DNA of 64,000 nt from Actinokineospora globicatena (lineage in GTDB: Bacteria > Actinomycetota > Actinomycetes > Mycobacteriales > Pseudonocardiaceae). The stretch is taken from assembly GCF_024171945.1 (NCBI RefSeq), contig NZ_JAMTCR010000004.1, positions 620,001-684,000 of the forward strand, written 5' to 3'. The notes under the pieces are model-generated. The model did not search any database. It was not told where the DNA came from and saw nothing but the letters and a program-made list of their open reading frames with translations. The stretch's first letter is position 1; each line of letters begins with the position of its first letter. The position numbers and the translations under genes were made by a program. Positions 44,269 to 53,202 of this stretch are shown here, in pieces.

Positions 44269-44453
44269 CGCAATGCCCGGAGGGCTAGCCGGATCCGGCT
44301 ACCATTCGGACGGTGGCACACTCACGATTGACGAGCGGCAGCCGGAGTCCAGTCGTCTAGTTATTGCCCGCCTTCACGTAGCCCAAGGCGTCGCGGTCCT
44401 CCTGCCTCGAGCCAGACCATGACCCACGTGAAAGATCCGGGTTAGCGGCCTGT

Positions 44454-44870
44454 TCAGACCCAAGCCGCGTCGATACCGCGAGCACGCAGCATCTCCAGCG
44501 GCTCCTCGTCGCCGGTGTAGAACAGTGTCATCGACTTCAGGTTGGGGAAGTGCCGCAGGTCGGCGAACTCGTTGATCTCGAACAGCTCGTCCTCGCCGTC
44601 CCAGCCCGGCGCGATCTCGAGGTAGATCTTGTTGCCGCCGTCCATCTCGATCTTGGTGATCCGCTCCGCGAGCTCGACGGGGACCTCGAGCGCCGCGAAG
44701 TATGCCAGTGCCGCAGGCACCACCTCGCCGCTCCAGGCGTTGTAGGTGAAGCCTTGCTCGACGGCGTACTCGGTCAACCTGAACCTCGGCAGAAGGCCCT
44801 GGTTGTACATCAGCTCGTGGACGACGGCGAGCTTGAAGTTGACGTCGGTGAACGGAATCGGTTGGCCCAT
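44454..44870 (-). CDS. DUF6892-like protein
   Basis: A 138-residue soluble protein resembling DUF6892 (FTDVNFKLAVVHELMYNQGLLPRF near the start; EITKIEMDGG and APGWDGEDELFEINEFADLRHFPNL later, the latter like a leucine-rich-type comparison segment). Function is unknown; such proteins are scattered in accessory regions. ATG at 44870 has TATGAT six bases upstream and no Shine-Dalgarno, so it is probably leaderless. The longer frame upstream runs antisense to the recombinase relic and is rejected. Confidence 0.75.
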   Translation of the reverse strand: MGQPIPFTDVNFKLAVVHELMYNQGLLPRFRLTEYAVEQGFTYNAWSGEVVPAALAYFAALEVPVELAERITKIEMDGGNKIYLEIAPGWDGEDELFEINEFADLRHFPNLKSMTLFYTGDEEPLEMLRARGIDAAWV

Positions 44871-44883
44871 GCCCGAATCATAG

Positions 44884-45381
44884 AGGTGGCGATCGCACGA
44901 ATCGGCCCGCAACGACAAGCGGCTCCAAGGCAAGGTGGCCGACATCGCTCGCAAGCTCGACAACGTCCGGCGGCAAGCCGAGGACGCCGATCCCCGTGAC
45001 CCCTTCACCCAGGGCCTTCGCCAGCGCTACAACGACCTCGACACCGAACGCCAGGCGGCGCTGGGAGCGATCAACCAACTCGACCAGCAACAGGAGCCAA
45101 CCCAGCCCAGCCTCGACCAACTGGACCTCATCGACGCCTTGCCCTACCTGGCGATCAACCTCGACCAGGCCCCAGGACCCCTGCTCGAACGATTGTTTGA
45201 CCTGACCCAGTTGACGGTGCGGATCCACTACGCAACCAACGAAGCCACCCTGAAAGTCACACTCCCCGCCGACGAGGTGCACGCCATCGCCGAGATCGGG
45301 CAGGCGGTGGCGGAGAGGTCGCTAGGACACTGTGGCGACTGCCCTGAATCGGCAGGTGATGGCCAGTGTGCAACCTGTGCG
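44884..45381 (+). pseudogene. Serine recombinase C-terminal remnant
   Basis: An open stretch without a proper start that reads like the end of a large serine recombinase (integrase type): DKRLQGKVADIARKLDNVRR, RQRYNDLDTERQAAL, DALPYLAINLDQAPGPLLERL, TQLTVRIHYATNEATLKVTLP. The catalytic resolvase and zinc-ribbon domains are missing. The frame continues over the tRNA-Leu gene, so its original stop is lost. It is probably the relic of an integrated element next to its attachment site. Confidence 0.75.
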
Positions 45382-45455
45382 TGCCCCCGGTGCGATTCGA
45401 ACGCACACTGGACGGATTTTGAGTCCGCTGCCTCTGCCGGTTGGGCTACGGGGGC
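45382..45455 (-). tRNA. tRNA-Leu (anticodon CAA)
   Basis: A 74-nt cloverleaf without encoded CCA. Acceptor stem GCCCCCG pairs with CGGGGGC, discriminator A; 3-bp D stem with a long D loop; anticodon stem GCGGA/TCCGT enclosing CTCAAAA, giving CAA; T arm GTGCG-TTCGAAT-CGCAC. The variable region is only CCAGT (5 nt) rather than the long arm of ordinary leucine tRNAs. Leucine identity is read from the anticodon. Confidence 0.9.
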
Positions 45456-45585
45456 GTTGGCGGTGACTCTACGGGATGGGGGTGGCGGGGTGTTGGGGTG
45501 GTCACGGGTGGTGGGGAGGGGGTGGGGGCTACCTGGCGGTAAGCTGGGGGCTCTGGGTTGGGTCGGGTGTTGAGGAGGACCAGCG

Positions 45586-46185
45586 GTGACTGAGGTGGTT
45601 GCTGAGGGTCGGTCTGTCCCGCGGCGGGTGTTGGTGGCCGAGGACGAGGCGTTGATTCGGCTTGACCTGGTGGAGATGTTGCGGGAAGAGGGGTACGAGG
45701 TCGCCGGGGAGGCGGGGGATGGGGAGGAGGCTGTTCGGCTGGCTGGGGAGCTTCGGCCGGATTTGGTGATCCTGGATGTGAAGATGCCCAGGATGGACGG
45801 GATCGAGGCGGCGACGATGATCGCGGGGGAGCGGATCGCGCCGGTGGTGATGTTGACGGCGTTCTCGCAGCGGGAGTTGGTGGAGCGGGCGCGGGACGCG
45901 GGGGCGATGGCGTACCTGGTGAAGCCGTTCGCCAAGCACGACCTGGTGCCCGCGATCGAGTTGGCGGTCAGCCGGTTCGCCGAGGTGCAGGCGTTGGAGA
46001 ACGAGGTCGCCGGGTTGACCGAGCGGCTGGAGACGCGGAAGGTGATCGAGCGGGCCAAGGGGCTGCTGATGGCCGCCCAGGGGTTGTCCGAGCCCGAGGC
46101 GTTCCGGTGGATCCAGCGCACGGCCATGGACCGGCGGACGACCATGAAGGCCGTCGCCGAGGCCGTTGTCGACACCATCAACTAA
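45586..46185 (+). CDS. ANTAR-domain response regulator (PdtaR-like)
   Basis: A 199-residue regulator of transcription antitermination. The receiver domain has VAEDEALIRLDLVEML and phospho-acceptor Asp in LVILDVKMPRMDG; the C-terminal ANTAR domain (about 140-195, ERLETRKVIERAKGLLMAAQGLSEPEAF) binds tandem-hexaloop RNA. It closely resembles mycobacterial PdtaR (Rv1626), which also lies near polA. GTG at 45586 has GAGGA upstream. The stop region is a 15-bp tandem duplication that repeats the stop codon. Confidence 0.88.
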   Translation: MTEVVAEGRSVPRRVLVAEDEALIRLDLVEMLREEGYEVAGEAGDGEEAVRLAGELRPDLVILDVKMPRMDGIEAATMIAGERIAPVVMLTAFSQRELVERARDAGAMAYLVKPFAKHDLVPAIELAVSRFAEVQALENEVAGLTERLETRKVIERAKGLLMAAQGLSEPEAFRWIQRTAMDRRTTMKAVAEAVVDTIN

Positions 46186-46196
46186 GACACCATCAA

Positions 46197-48068
46197 CTAG
46201 GACACGGTGAACTGACTCAGGACCGATCCCCGGGTCCCCTGCGTCCCGATCACCCGGACCTCCACGGTGTGCTCACCGACCGCGCGCCCCGTCAGCCCTA
46301 CTGGGATCGCATAGCGCCCACCGGGTGCCCCTGTGTGTGCCGACGTAGGCAGGCTCGCCGTCATCCGGCCGTCCACCCAGACCTGGAACCCTTGCACGCC
46401 CTCTAGTCCACCTGTGTCCCACTGCGCCGCCGCGCCCGCGAGGTTCACGGTCAGGACCAGCCTCCCTTGCGCGGGCACGGTAGGAGTCGCTAGAGGCCGC
46501 CCGGTCGAGTCCCCGAGAGTGAGTCCGGCTGTGGGCAAGGCGTTGACGGTGGGGCGTAGGCGGTCGGTACGCGCGGGCTGCGTGGTGGTCCTTACAGACG
46601 CCACTGGCCCGGGTACCAGTTCCAAATAGCTCTCTTGCACCAACGCGCCCTCACCAGCCCCCGGCGCGCGGACCACTAGAGGCGTCAACGAGTCAGGCCC
46701 ACTCCCACCCAACAACGACTGCGGTACGTCAGCCACCACAGTCACCACCGAACCGGCCTCTATAGGCGGTGGTGCTACCGGGCGTGCGGGCAGCATCGAC
46801 GTGCCCAGTTGGATCTGCGTGCGGCTGACATCCATCCCCGTGGACATCACCATCGTCACCACAAGACGCGCAGACAATGCTGTCGCCAATGGACGGCGCA
46901 AGATCCCGGCCGACGGTGCCGTCGCTGACGGGTCCAACACCTGCCGCGTAGCCAGGTTCACCGGCGTCTCCACTACCTGCGGCACAGGCGACGCCAGCCC
47001 CGTGAACCCCACCGTCGCCAGATGGACCCGTGCGCGCCGCCCCTCCGGACCCCGCACACCCACCAACAACCACGCCGACCGCCACGACGGCACCACAGGC
47101 GACGACGCGATAACCCTGCCGTCCTGCGACAGCGTCACCCCCGTAGCGGTCACCCGGACCTCGAACAAGTGCAGCACCCCGGCACCGCGTGGACCGGGCG
47201 TCGCGACGAACTCGTCCTGCTCACCGACCCGCGCGCCCGTGTCGTCCACGACCGCCCGCACCGTCCCCGGCGGCAACGACCCGCCGCCCGCGGTCGACCC
47301 CACCCGGTCCGCCGGTCCGGGCACCAGGTCCAGCGTCAGCCGCCCGCCCGGGCCCGCCGCGTCGGTCAGCACCGCCACCCGGCCCAGCTCGCCGTCCGGA
47401 GTGGACTCGCCGAGCAGCACCGGCGCCCTGGCGCGCAGCACCGCTTCGTCCGCCCCGCAGCCGAGGTCGATCGGCAGCCCGACCTCCGCCGCCGCCCGCG
47501 CGCCGAGGTCGACGCACCCGCGGTAACCGGACAGGTGCCACAGTGACCCGACGGTGTCCGCGCGCAGCGTCGAATCGTCGGGGAAATCGTCCAGGAGGCC
47601 GGTCAGCCCGGCGCGCCAGGAAGTATCACCCGGTCCGGGATTCCCGATTGCCGCCGCGGGCCCCGAAACCTGGCCGAACGCGTCCACCGCGCGTACCTCG
47701 ATCCGGTATTCTCGGCCGTCCACGAGCCCGTCCAACTGGGTGTCGCGGGTGGCCACCAACCGGGTACCGGGTGACTGCCCCGCGCCGCTCCACCGCACCT
47801 CGTATCCCGTGGCCCGGGCCACTTCCGCCCACGACACGACCAGTCTGCCCGGTGCCTTTCCCACGACCACGTCACGCGGTGTGTCCGGCGGCGCCCCCTG
47901 CTCCGGTAGCACCACGTCGTCGGCGGCGTAGCGGCTAACTCGTTCCGGTGGCGGGATAGGCGCAGGTCCCGGCCTCGGCGGCTCGGCGGGCGCCCGCAAC
48001 AACACCACGGCGGCACCGATCGCGAGCAGGGCGGAACCCCAGGCCAGGACCCGGTTCCGCAGTCGCAC
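46197..48068 (-). CDS. Membrane-anchored protein with fibronectin type III domain
   Basis: A 623-residue extracytoplasmic protein. An N-terminal anchor (RNRVLAWGSALLAIGAAVVLL, about 4-25) and Pro-rich linker precede one fibronectin III module (about 60-140, DTPRDVVVGKAPGRLVVSWAEV then GREYRIEVRAVDAFGQVSGPA). The remaining 470 residues are beta-rich with no family I can name and end with another Ig-like sheet. It may bind cell wall or matrix. GTG at 48068 is used; GTG at 48077 and ATG at 48149 are alternatives. It converges on the ANTAR gene with 11 bp between stops. Confidence 0.75.
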   Translation of the reverse strand: MRLRNRVLAWGSALLAIGAAVVLLRAPAEPPRPGPAPIPPPERVSRYAADDVVLPEQGAPPDTPRDVVVGKAPGRLVVSWAEVARATGYEVRWSGAGQSPGTRLVATRDTQLDGLVDGREYRIEVRAVDAFGQVSGPAAAIGNPGPGDTSWRAGLTGLLDDFPDDSTLRADTVGSLWHLSGYRGCVDLGARAAAEVGLPIDLGCGADEAVLRARAPVLLGESTPDGELGRVAVLTDAAGPGGRLTLDLVPGPADRVGSTAGGGSLPPGTVRAVVDDTGARVGEQDEFVATPGPRGAGVLHLFEVRVTATGVTLSQDGRVIASSPVVPSWRSAWLLVGVRGPEGRRARVHLATVGFTGLASPVPQVVETPVNLATRQVLDPSATAPSAGILRRPLATALSARLVVTMVMSTGMDVSRTQIQLGTSMLPARPVAPPPIEAGSVVTVVADVPQSLLGGSGPDSLTPLVVRAPGAGEGALVQESYLELVPGPVASVRTTTQPARTDRLRPTVNALPTAGLTLGDSTGRPLATPTVPAQGRLVLTVNLAGAAAQWDTGGLEGVQGFQVWVDGRMTASLPTSAHTGAPGGRYAIPVGLTGRAVGEHTVEVRVIGTQGTRGSVLSQFTVS

Positions 48069-48333
48069 GCCCCGCACCCTAGGGCCGCCGGTGACGGTGT
48101 GTGACACGTTGTTGTGAAGTTGAGACCGGGTCGGTGTCGCGCTGTTCATGCCCGGATGTCCGGACTGCGAACACGACCCCGCACTTTCGTTGCAGTCTGG
48201 TCACGAGGAGCCCAGGTGCGTGACTACGTCGCATTCGGTCACTACTTTCCGGCGCAACCCTCCAACAGGTATGAGGGCGAGGTTCGGCATGCTTACACGC
48301 ATTGTCCGGACGAAAGCGGAGAAGGGACATCAC

Positions 48334-49566
48334 GTGCGAAACCAGACGGTGAAGGCCGCGGTGCTGGTCGCTGGCGCGTTGTTGCTCGCAGCCTGTGGCA
48401 CGAACAAGACCGAGTCAGGCTCGGGCGGGGGGAACAACCAGAGCTGCGACCAGAGCAAGGGCACCCTGGTCATCGGCGTCATCGCGCCGCTGTCCGGCGG
48501 CCTGTCCGCGCTCGGCCTCGGCATCCGGAACTCCGCGCAGCTCGCGGCCGACCAGGCCAACGAGAAGTGCGCCGTGCCGGGCTACAAGCTCCAGGTGCAG
48601 CCGGAGGACGACCAGGCGACCGCCCAGGTCGGCGCGCAGGCGGCCACCCGCCTGTCGTCGAACGCCAACGTGGTCGGCGTGGTCGGCACGCTGAACTCGT
48701 CGGTCGCGCAGAGCGTGCAGCCGATCCTCAAGGGCAAGAACATCGTCCAGGTGTCGCCCGCCAACACGAACCCGTCGCTGACCCGGGGTGCCGAGTACGG
48801 CACCGCGCCCAAGCGCCAGTTCGAGAACTACTTCCGCGTCTGCGCCACCGACGACCTGCAGGGCCCGTTCGCGGCCAAGTACCTGGTCGGCAAGGCGGGC
48901 AAGAAGTCCATCGCCATCATCACCGACGGCAAGACCTACGGCGAGGGTCTGGCCGCGGAGTTCAAGAAGCAGGCCGAGAAGGACGGCGCCACCATCGTGG
49001 CCACCGCCAAGGTCGGCGAGAAGGACACCGACTTCAGCGGTGTCATCGGCACCATCAGCGGCTCGAAGCCGGACGCGGTCTACTACGGCGGTGAGTACCC
49101 GCAGGCCGGTCCGCTGTCCAAGCAGCTCAAGGACGCGGGCCTCAACATCCCCGTGATGGGCGGCGACGGCATCTACGACGGCAAGTACATCGAGCTCGGC
49201 GGCAAGGAGGGCGACCTGGCGACCTCGGTCGGCGCGCCCACCGACACCCTCGACACCGCCAAGGCGTTCGTGTCCGCGTACAAGGCCAAGGCGTACAAGG
49301 ACGACTTCAGCGCGTACGGCGCGTTCGCCTACGACGCCGCGAACGCCATCATCGGTTCGCTGGGCAAGGCCCTCACCGGTGGCGCCGAGTGGAGCGAGGC
49401 CAAGCGCACCGACGTGATCTCCAACGTGGGCACGTACTCCGCGGAGGGTGCGACCGGCGAGATCAAGTTCGACCAGTACGGCGACAGCACCAACAAGCTG
49501 CTGACCGTCTACAAGGTCTCCGGCGGCAAGTGGGTGGCTGACGAGACCGGCACCTTCGGCGGCTGA
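48334..49566 (+). CDS. livK: Branched-chain amino acid ABC transporter, substrate-binding lipoprotein
   Basis: A 410-residue lipoprotein that captures leucine/isoleucine/valine-type ligands outside the membrane. The signal ends in a lipobox ALLLAAC with C21 as lipid anchor. The type I periplasmic-binding fold begins GTLVIGVIAPLSGGLSALG. GTG at 48334 has AAGGGA seven bases upstream; the upstream extension is rejected. It is the first gene of the livKHMGF operon, separated from livH by a hairpin that would let it be over-expressed relative to the permeases. Confidence 0.93.
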   Translation: MRNQTVKAAVLVAGALLLAACGTNKTESGSGGGNNQSCDQSKGTLVIGVIAPLSGGLSALGLGIRNSAQLAADQANEKCAVPGYKLQVQPEDDQATAQVGAQAATRLSSNANVVGVVGTLNSSVAQSVQPILKGKNIVQVSPANTNPSLTRGAEYGTAPKRQFENYFRVCATDDLQGPFAAKYLVGKAGKKSIAIITDGKTYGEGLAAEFKKQAEKDGATIVATAKVGEKDTDFSGVIGTISGSKPDAVYYGGEYPQAGPLSKQLKDAGLNIPVMGGDGIYDGKYIELGGKEGDLATSVGAPTDTLDTAKAFVSAYKAKAYKDDFSAYGAFAYDAANAIIGSLGKALTGGAEWSEAKRTDVISNVGTYSAEGATGEIKFDQYGDSTNKLLTVYKVSGGKWVADETGTFGG

Positions 49567-49594
49567 GCCGGAACTTTCTTGTCCAACCGCACGT

Positions 49595-49627
49595 GGCGGG
49601 GGCGGGCGCACCTGGCCCGCCCCCGCC
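49595..49627 (+). terminator. Attenuating hairpin between livK and livH
   Basis: A perfect 13-bp stem GGCGGGGGCGGGC with its complement around a 7-nt loop. It lies 28 bp after livK and 6 bp before the livH ribosome-binding site. It has no T-run, so partial termination or mRNA stabilisation is likely, raising binding-protein levels. Confidence 0.75.
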
Positions 49628-49643
49628 GCTCTTGGAGGTAGAC

Positions 49644-50579
49644 GTGGCCACGCTGCTACAGCAGCTCATTAACGGCCTGGTGCTGGGTGGCTTGATCGCG
49701 CTCATCGCACTCGGCTACACGATGGTGTACGGCATCATCCAGTTGATCAACTTCGCGCACGGCGAGGTCTTCATGGTGGGCGGGTTCGCCTCGCTCGCCA
49801 CGTACTCTTACGTCCTCCCGGAGAGCTGGCGCGATCACGGTCACTGGCCGATCGCCCTGCCGTTGATGGCTCTCGGCGGTGCGGTGGTCGCCGTGGTGCT
49901 CGCCGTTGCCATGGAGCGCTTGGCCTACCGGCCGCTGCGCAACGCTCCCCGCCTGGCGCCGTTGATCACGGCGCTCGGCGTCTCGGTCATCCTCAAGGAG
50001 GCCGTCCGCCTGTGGTACCCGGGCGCGACCGCCCCCGTCCCCTTCCCCCGGGCCTTCGTCGACGAGCAGTTCCGCTTCCAGCTCGGCGAGGGCACCGTGA
50101 CCATCGGTGCGACCGCGATCCTGATGATCGTGGTGTCGATCCTGGGCGCGATCATCCTGCAGACCTACATCACCCGGTCCCGGATGGGCCGCGCGATGCG
50201 CGCGACCGCCCAGGACCCGGACACCGCCCGGCTGATGGGCGTCAACCCGAACCGCACGATCGTGCTCACCTTCACCATCGGTGGCGCGCTGGCGGGCCTC
50301 GCGGGTGTGCTCTACGGCATCCACATCACCAACGTCGACACCGAGGTCGGTTTCCTCTACGGCATCTTCGCCTTCACCGCGGCGGTGCTGGGCGGCGTCG
50401 GCAGCATCAAGGGCGCGGTCATCGGTGGCTTCGCCATCGGCCTGATCAAGACCCTGTCCGGTCAGTACCTGCCCGGCGGCACGCAGTACGACCTGGTGTG
50501 GATCTTCGTCCTGCTGATCGTCGTGCTCGTCTTCCGGCCGCAGGGCCTGTTCGGTGAGCCGGAAAGGGTGCGCGCGTGA
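49644..50579 (+). CDS. livH: Branched-chain amino acid ABC transporter permease LivH
   Basis: A 311-residue inner-membrane permease with eight or so helices and family motifs GLIALIALGYTMVYGIIQLINFAHGEVFM and VGSIKGAVIGGFAIGL. GTG at 49644 has GGAGG five bases upstream. Its stop overlaps the livM start (GTGA), indicating translational coupling. Confidence 0.94.
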   Translation: MATLLQQLINGLVLGGLIALIALGYTMVYGIIQLINFAHGEVFMVGGFASLATYSYVLPESWRDHGHWPIALPLMALGGAVVAVVLAVAMERLAYRPLRNAPRLAPLITALGVSVILKEAVRLWYPGATAPVPFPRAFVDEQFRFQLGEGTVTIGATAILMIVVSILGAIILQTYITRSRMGRAMRATAQDPDTARLMGVNPNRTIVLTFTIGGALAGLAGVLYGIHITNVDTEVGFLYGIFAFTAAVLGGVGSIKGAVIGGFAIGLIKTLSGQYLPGGTQYDLVWIFVLLIVVLVFRPQGLFGEPERVRA

Positions 50580-52321
50580 GCAAGCCTACGAACTCGGTGA
50601 CGGGCTCCGTCGCCATCCCGCCCGGCCTGGCCAGGCCGCTGGGCATCGGGGGCGGGGTGCTCGCCATCCTCGGCGCGCTGCTGCCCTGGGTCACGTTCCT
50701 GCTCAACGACGGCGCGTACCCGGACAAGGCCACCCTCCAGTTCTTCGACGCGCCCTACGCCGTCAGCGGGTTCCGCCTGCACGTGCTGCTGCTGGGCGTC
50801 GTCGCGATCGTGGCGCACTTCATCCCCGTGCCCCTGCGCCGGGTGCTGCGCGCCCTGGGCTGGGGCCTCATCGGCGTCGCCGCGGTCAACATCGTCTTCC
50901 CGCTCGTCGACGGCGGTGGGTTCGGTGCGATCACCTCCGACGGCACCAACTTCGCCTTCGGCGGCATCGTGTCGCTGATCGCGGGCATCGCGCTGGTGCT
51001 GGCCGCCAAGACCGGCCCGCTCGAGCCCGTGCCGCAGTGGAAGACCTCGGTCCCGACGCTGGTCGCGTACGCGGTGCTGGTGGTCTCCTTCGTCGCGCTG
51101 CTGCTCGTGGTCGCGATGATGCTCAACGCGGGCGGCCAGGGCGGTGTCGGCAACCCGTACGCGGGCCCGATCTTCCTGTCCCTGCTCGCCTTCCTCGCCG
51201 GTGTCCTCGGTGCCCTGCACGGCATCGGCCTCACCGGCTGGATCTCCGGCCTGTCCGACAAGCACAAGTGGTTCAGCGTCATCGTCCTGGTGCTGGTGGC
51301 GCTCGCGCTGCCGTTCACCGAGGCGGGCACCGACTACTGGATGACCACCGCGGCCAACATCGGCGTCTACGCCGCGACCGCGATCGGCCTCAACATCGTC
51401 GTCGGCCTCGCCGGTCTGCTCGACCTGGGGTACGTGGCGTTCCTGGGCATCGGCGCGTTCGTCGCGGCGAACTTCTCCGGTGCCGCGGCGGCCGCGTTCG
51501 ACATCGAGCTGCCGTTCGTGGTGGCCGCGATCATCGCCGCTGTCGTGGCTGGCATCTTCGGCGCCGTGGTCGGGTCGCCGACGCTGCGGGTCCGCGGTGA
51601 CTACCTCGCCATCGTGACCCTCGCCTTCGGTGAGATCTTCAAGAAGGCCGCGCAGAACAACATCGGCGGCCTCACCGGTGGTGCCAACGCCATCCCGAAC
51701 GTGCCGCCGATCAACTGGTTCGGCGCGTCGTTCGACGAGTCGCTCACCATCGGCTCCCTGGAGCTGCCCTCGGGCGTCCTGTACTACGTGCTGATCATCG
51801 TGCTGGTCGCGCTGGTCATGGTGGTGTTCGCGAACCTCAAGAACTCGCGCATCGGCCGCGCCTGGATCGCCATCCGCGAGGACGAGGACGCCGCGCGGGC
51901 CATGGGCATCAAGACCGGGCAGGCGAAGATCCTCGCCTTCCTCATCGGTGCGACGCTGGCGGGTCTGGCAGGCGCGGTGTTCGCGCACAAGACCTCCACA
52001 GTGGCCTACGACAGCTTCCAGTTCATCGAGTCGGTGACGCTGCTCGCGGCGGTCATCCTCGGCGGCATGGGGTCCATCCCGGGCGCCGTGCTCGGTGCCG
52101 CGCTGCTGCTGGTGCTGCCGGAGAAGCTGCGCGAGTTCTCCGACTACCGGCTCATGCTCTTCGGCCTGGCGCTGGTGCTGATCATGCGGTTCCGGCCGCA
52201 GGGCCTGGTGCCCGACCGGCACCGCAGGGCCGAACTCGCCGACGAGGGCGCCGACGGGGTGCCGATCGAGGAGCTCAACGTGCACGACACCCCCGGTGAC
52301 GAGAAGGCGGTGACCCGATGA
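50576..52321 (+). CDS. livM: Branched-chain amino acid ABC transporter permease LivM, extended
   Basis: A 581-residue permease. The LivM core occupies residues about 245-560 (AIGLNIVVGLAGLLDLGYVAF, SPTLRVRGDYLAIVTLAFGE, GGMGSIPGAVLGAALL). The first 240 residues are an additional membrane region with six or seven hydrophobic segments and no motif I recognise; ordinary LivM proteins run from 300 to 420 residues. GTG start overlaps the livH stop; its own stop overlaps the livG start. Confidence 0.92.
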   Translation: MSKPTNSVTGSVAIPPGLARPLGIGGGVLAILGALLPWVTFLLNDGAYPDKATLQFFDAPYAVSGFRLHVLLLGVVAIVAHFIPVPLRRVLRALGWGLIGVAAVNIVFPLVDGGGFGAITSDGTNFAFGGIVSLIAGIALVLAAKTGPLEPVPQWKTSVPTLVAYAVLVVSFVALLLVVAMMLNAGGQGGVGNPYAGPIFLSLLAFLAGVLGALHGIGLTGWISGLSDKHKWFSVIVLVLVALALPFTEAGTDYWMTTAANIGVYAATAIGLNIVVGLAGLLDLGYVAFLGIGAFVAANFSGAAAAAFDIELPFVVAAIIAAVVAGIFGAVVGSPTLRVRGDYLAIVTLAFGEIFKKAAQNNIGGLTGGANAIPNVPPINWFGASFDESLTIGSLELPSGVLYYVLIIVLVALVMVVFANLKNSRIGRAWIAIREDEDAARAMGIKTGQAKILAFLIGATLAGLAGAVFAHKTSTVAYDSFQFIESVTLLAAVILGGMGSIPGAVLGAALLLVLPEKLREFSDYRLMLFGLALVLIMRFRPQGLVPDRHRRAELADEGADGVPIEELNVHDTPGDEKAVTR

Positions 52322-53202
52322 GCGCGACCCCGGTGCTCGCCGCCAACAGCGTGTCGATGGTCTTCGGTGGCCTCACCGCGCTGTCCAACGTCAGCCTGCG
52401 GTTGCAGGAGGGCCAGATCCTCGGGCTCATCGGGCCCAACGGCGCGGGCAAGACCACGTTCTTCAACTGCCTCACCGGCCTGTACTCGCCCACGACGGGC
52501 AACGTGCAGCTGCGCGGGCAGGTCCTGCCGACCGACCCGGCCGCGGTCACCGTGGCCGGTGTCGCGCGCACGTTCCAGAACATCCGGCTGTTCCCCAGCA
52601 TGACCTCGCTGGAGAACGTCATGGTCGGGCGGCACTCGCGGATGAAGCAGGGCCCGCTGGCCTCGCTGTTCCACGGCCCGGCCTACCTCAAGGGCGAGCG
52701 CGACGCCCGCGACCGGTCCAGGGAGCTGCTGGAGTTCGTCGGGCTCGGCACCGTGCACGACGAACTGGCCCGCAACCTGCCCTACGGCGACCAGCGCAGG
52801 CTCGAGATCGCCCGCGCGCTGGCCACGGACCCGAAGGTGCTGCTGCTCGACGAGCCGACCGCGGGCATGAACCCGCAGGAGACTGAGGCGACCCGGCAGC
52901 TGATCTTCGCGATCCGCGAGACCGGCGTCGCGGTCGTGGTCATCGAGCACGACACGAAGTTCATCTTCTCGCTGTGCGACCACGTCTCGGTGCTCGTGCA
53001 GGGCCAGCTGCTCGTCGAGGGCACCCCGGACGTGGTGCGCGCCGACCCCAGGGTCATCGAGGCCTACCTGGGCAAGCCGCCGGACGAGGTGGAGGCCGAG
53101 GTGCGCCAGTACGCCGAGGAGGCCGCGCACGGCGGGCCGGAGTCGACGCAGGTCATGCAGCCGATCCGCGACCAGGACGGCCACGAGGGAGGCAACCGGT
53201 GA
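52318..53202 (+). CDS. livG: Branched-chain amino acid ABC transporter ATPase LivG
   Basis: A 294-residue ATPase with Walker A GPNGAGKTT, ABC signature LPYGDQRRLEIARAL, Walker B VLLLDEPTAGMNPQE and switch His in VVIEHDTKF. The family GVARTFQNIRLF sequence is present. The C-terminal tail of about 40 residues is acidic. ATG overlaps the livM stop, and the TGA overlaps the livF start. Confidence 0.94.
   Translation: MSATPVLAANSVSMVFGGLTALSNVSLRLQEGQILGLIGPNGAGKTTFFNCLTGLYSPTTGNVQLRGQVLPTDPAAVTVAGVARTFQNIRLFPSMTSLENVMVGRHSRMKQGPLASLFHGPAYLKGERDARDRSRELLEFVGLGTVHDELARNLPYGDQRRLEIARALATDPKVLLLDEPTAGMNPQETEATRQLIFAIRETGVAVVVIEHDTKFIFSLCDHVSVLVQGQLLVEGTPDVVRADPRVIEAYLGKPPDEVEAEVRQYAEEAAHGGPESTQVMQPIRDQDGHEGGNR

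Noticed and set aside
45480..45573. Extension of the recombinase relic beyond the tRNA
   Set aside because: It is read-through in the antisense of tRNA-Leu and into a Gly/Trp-rich tail; not part of a protein.
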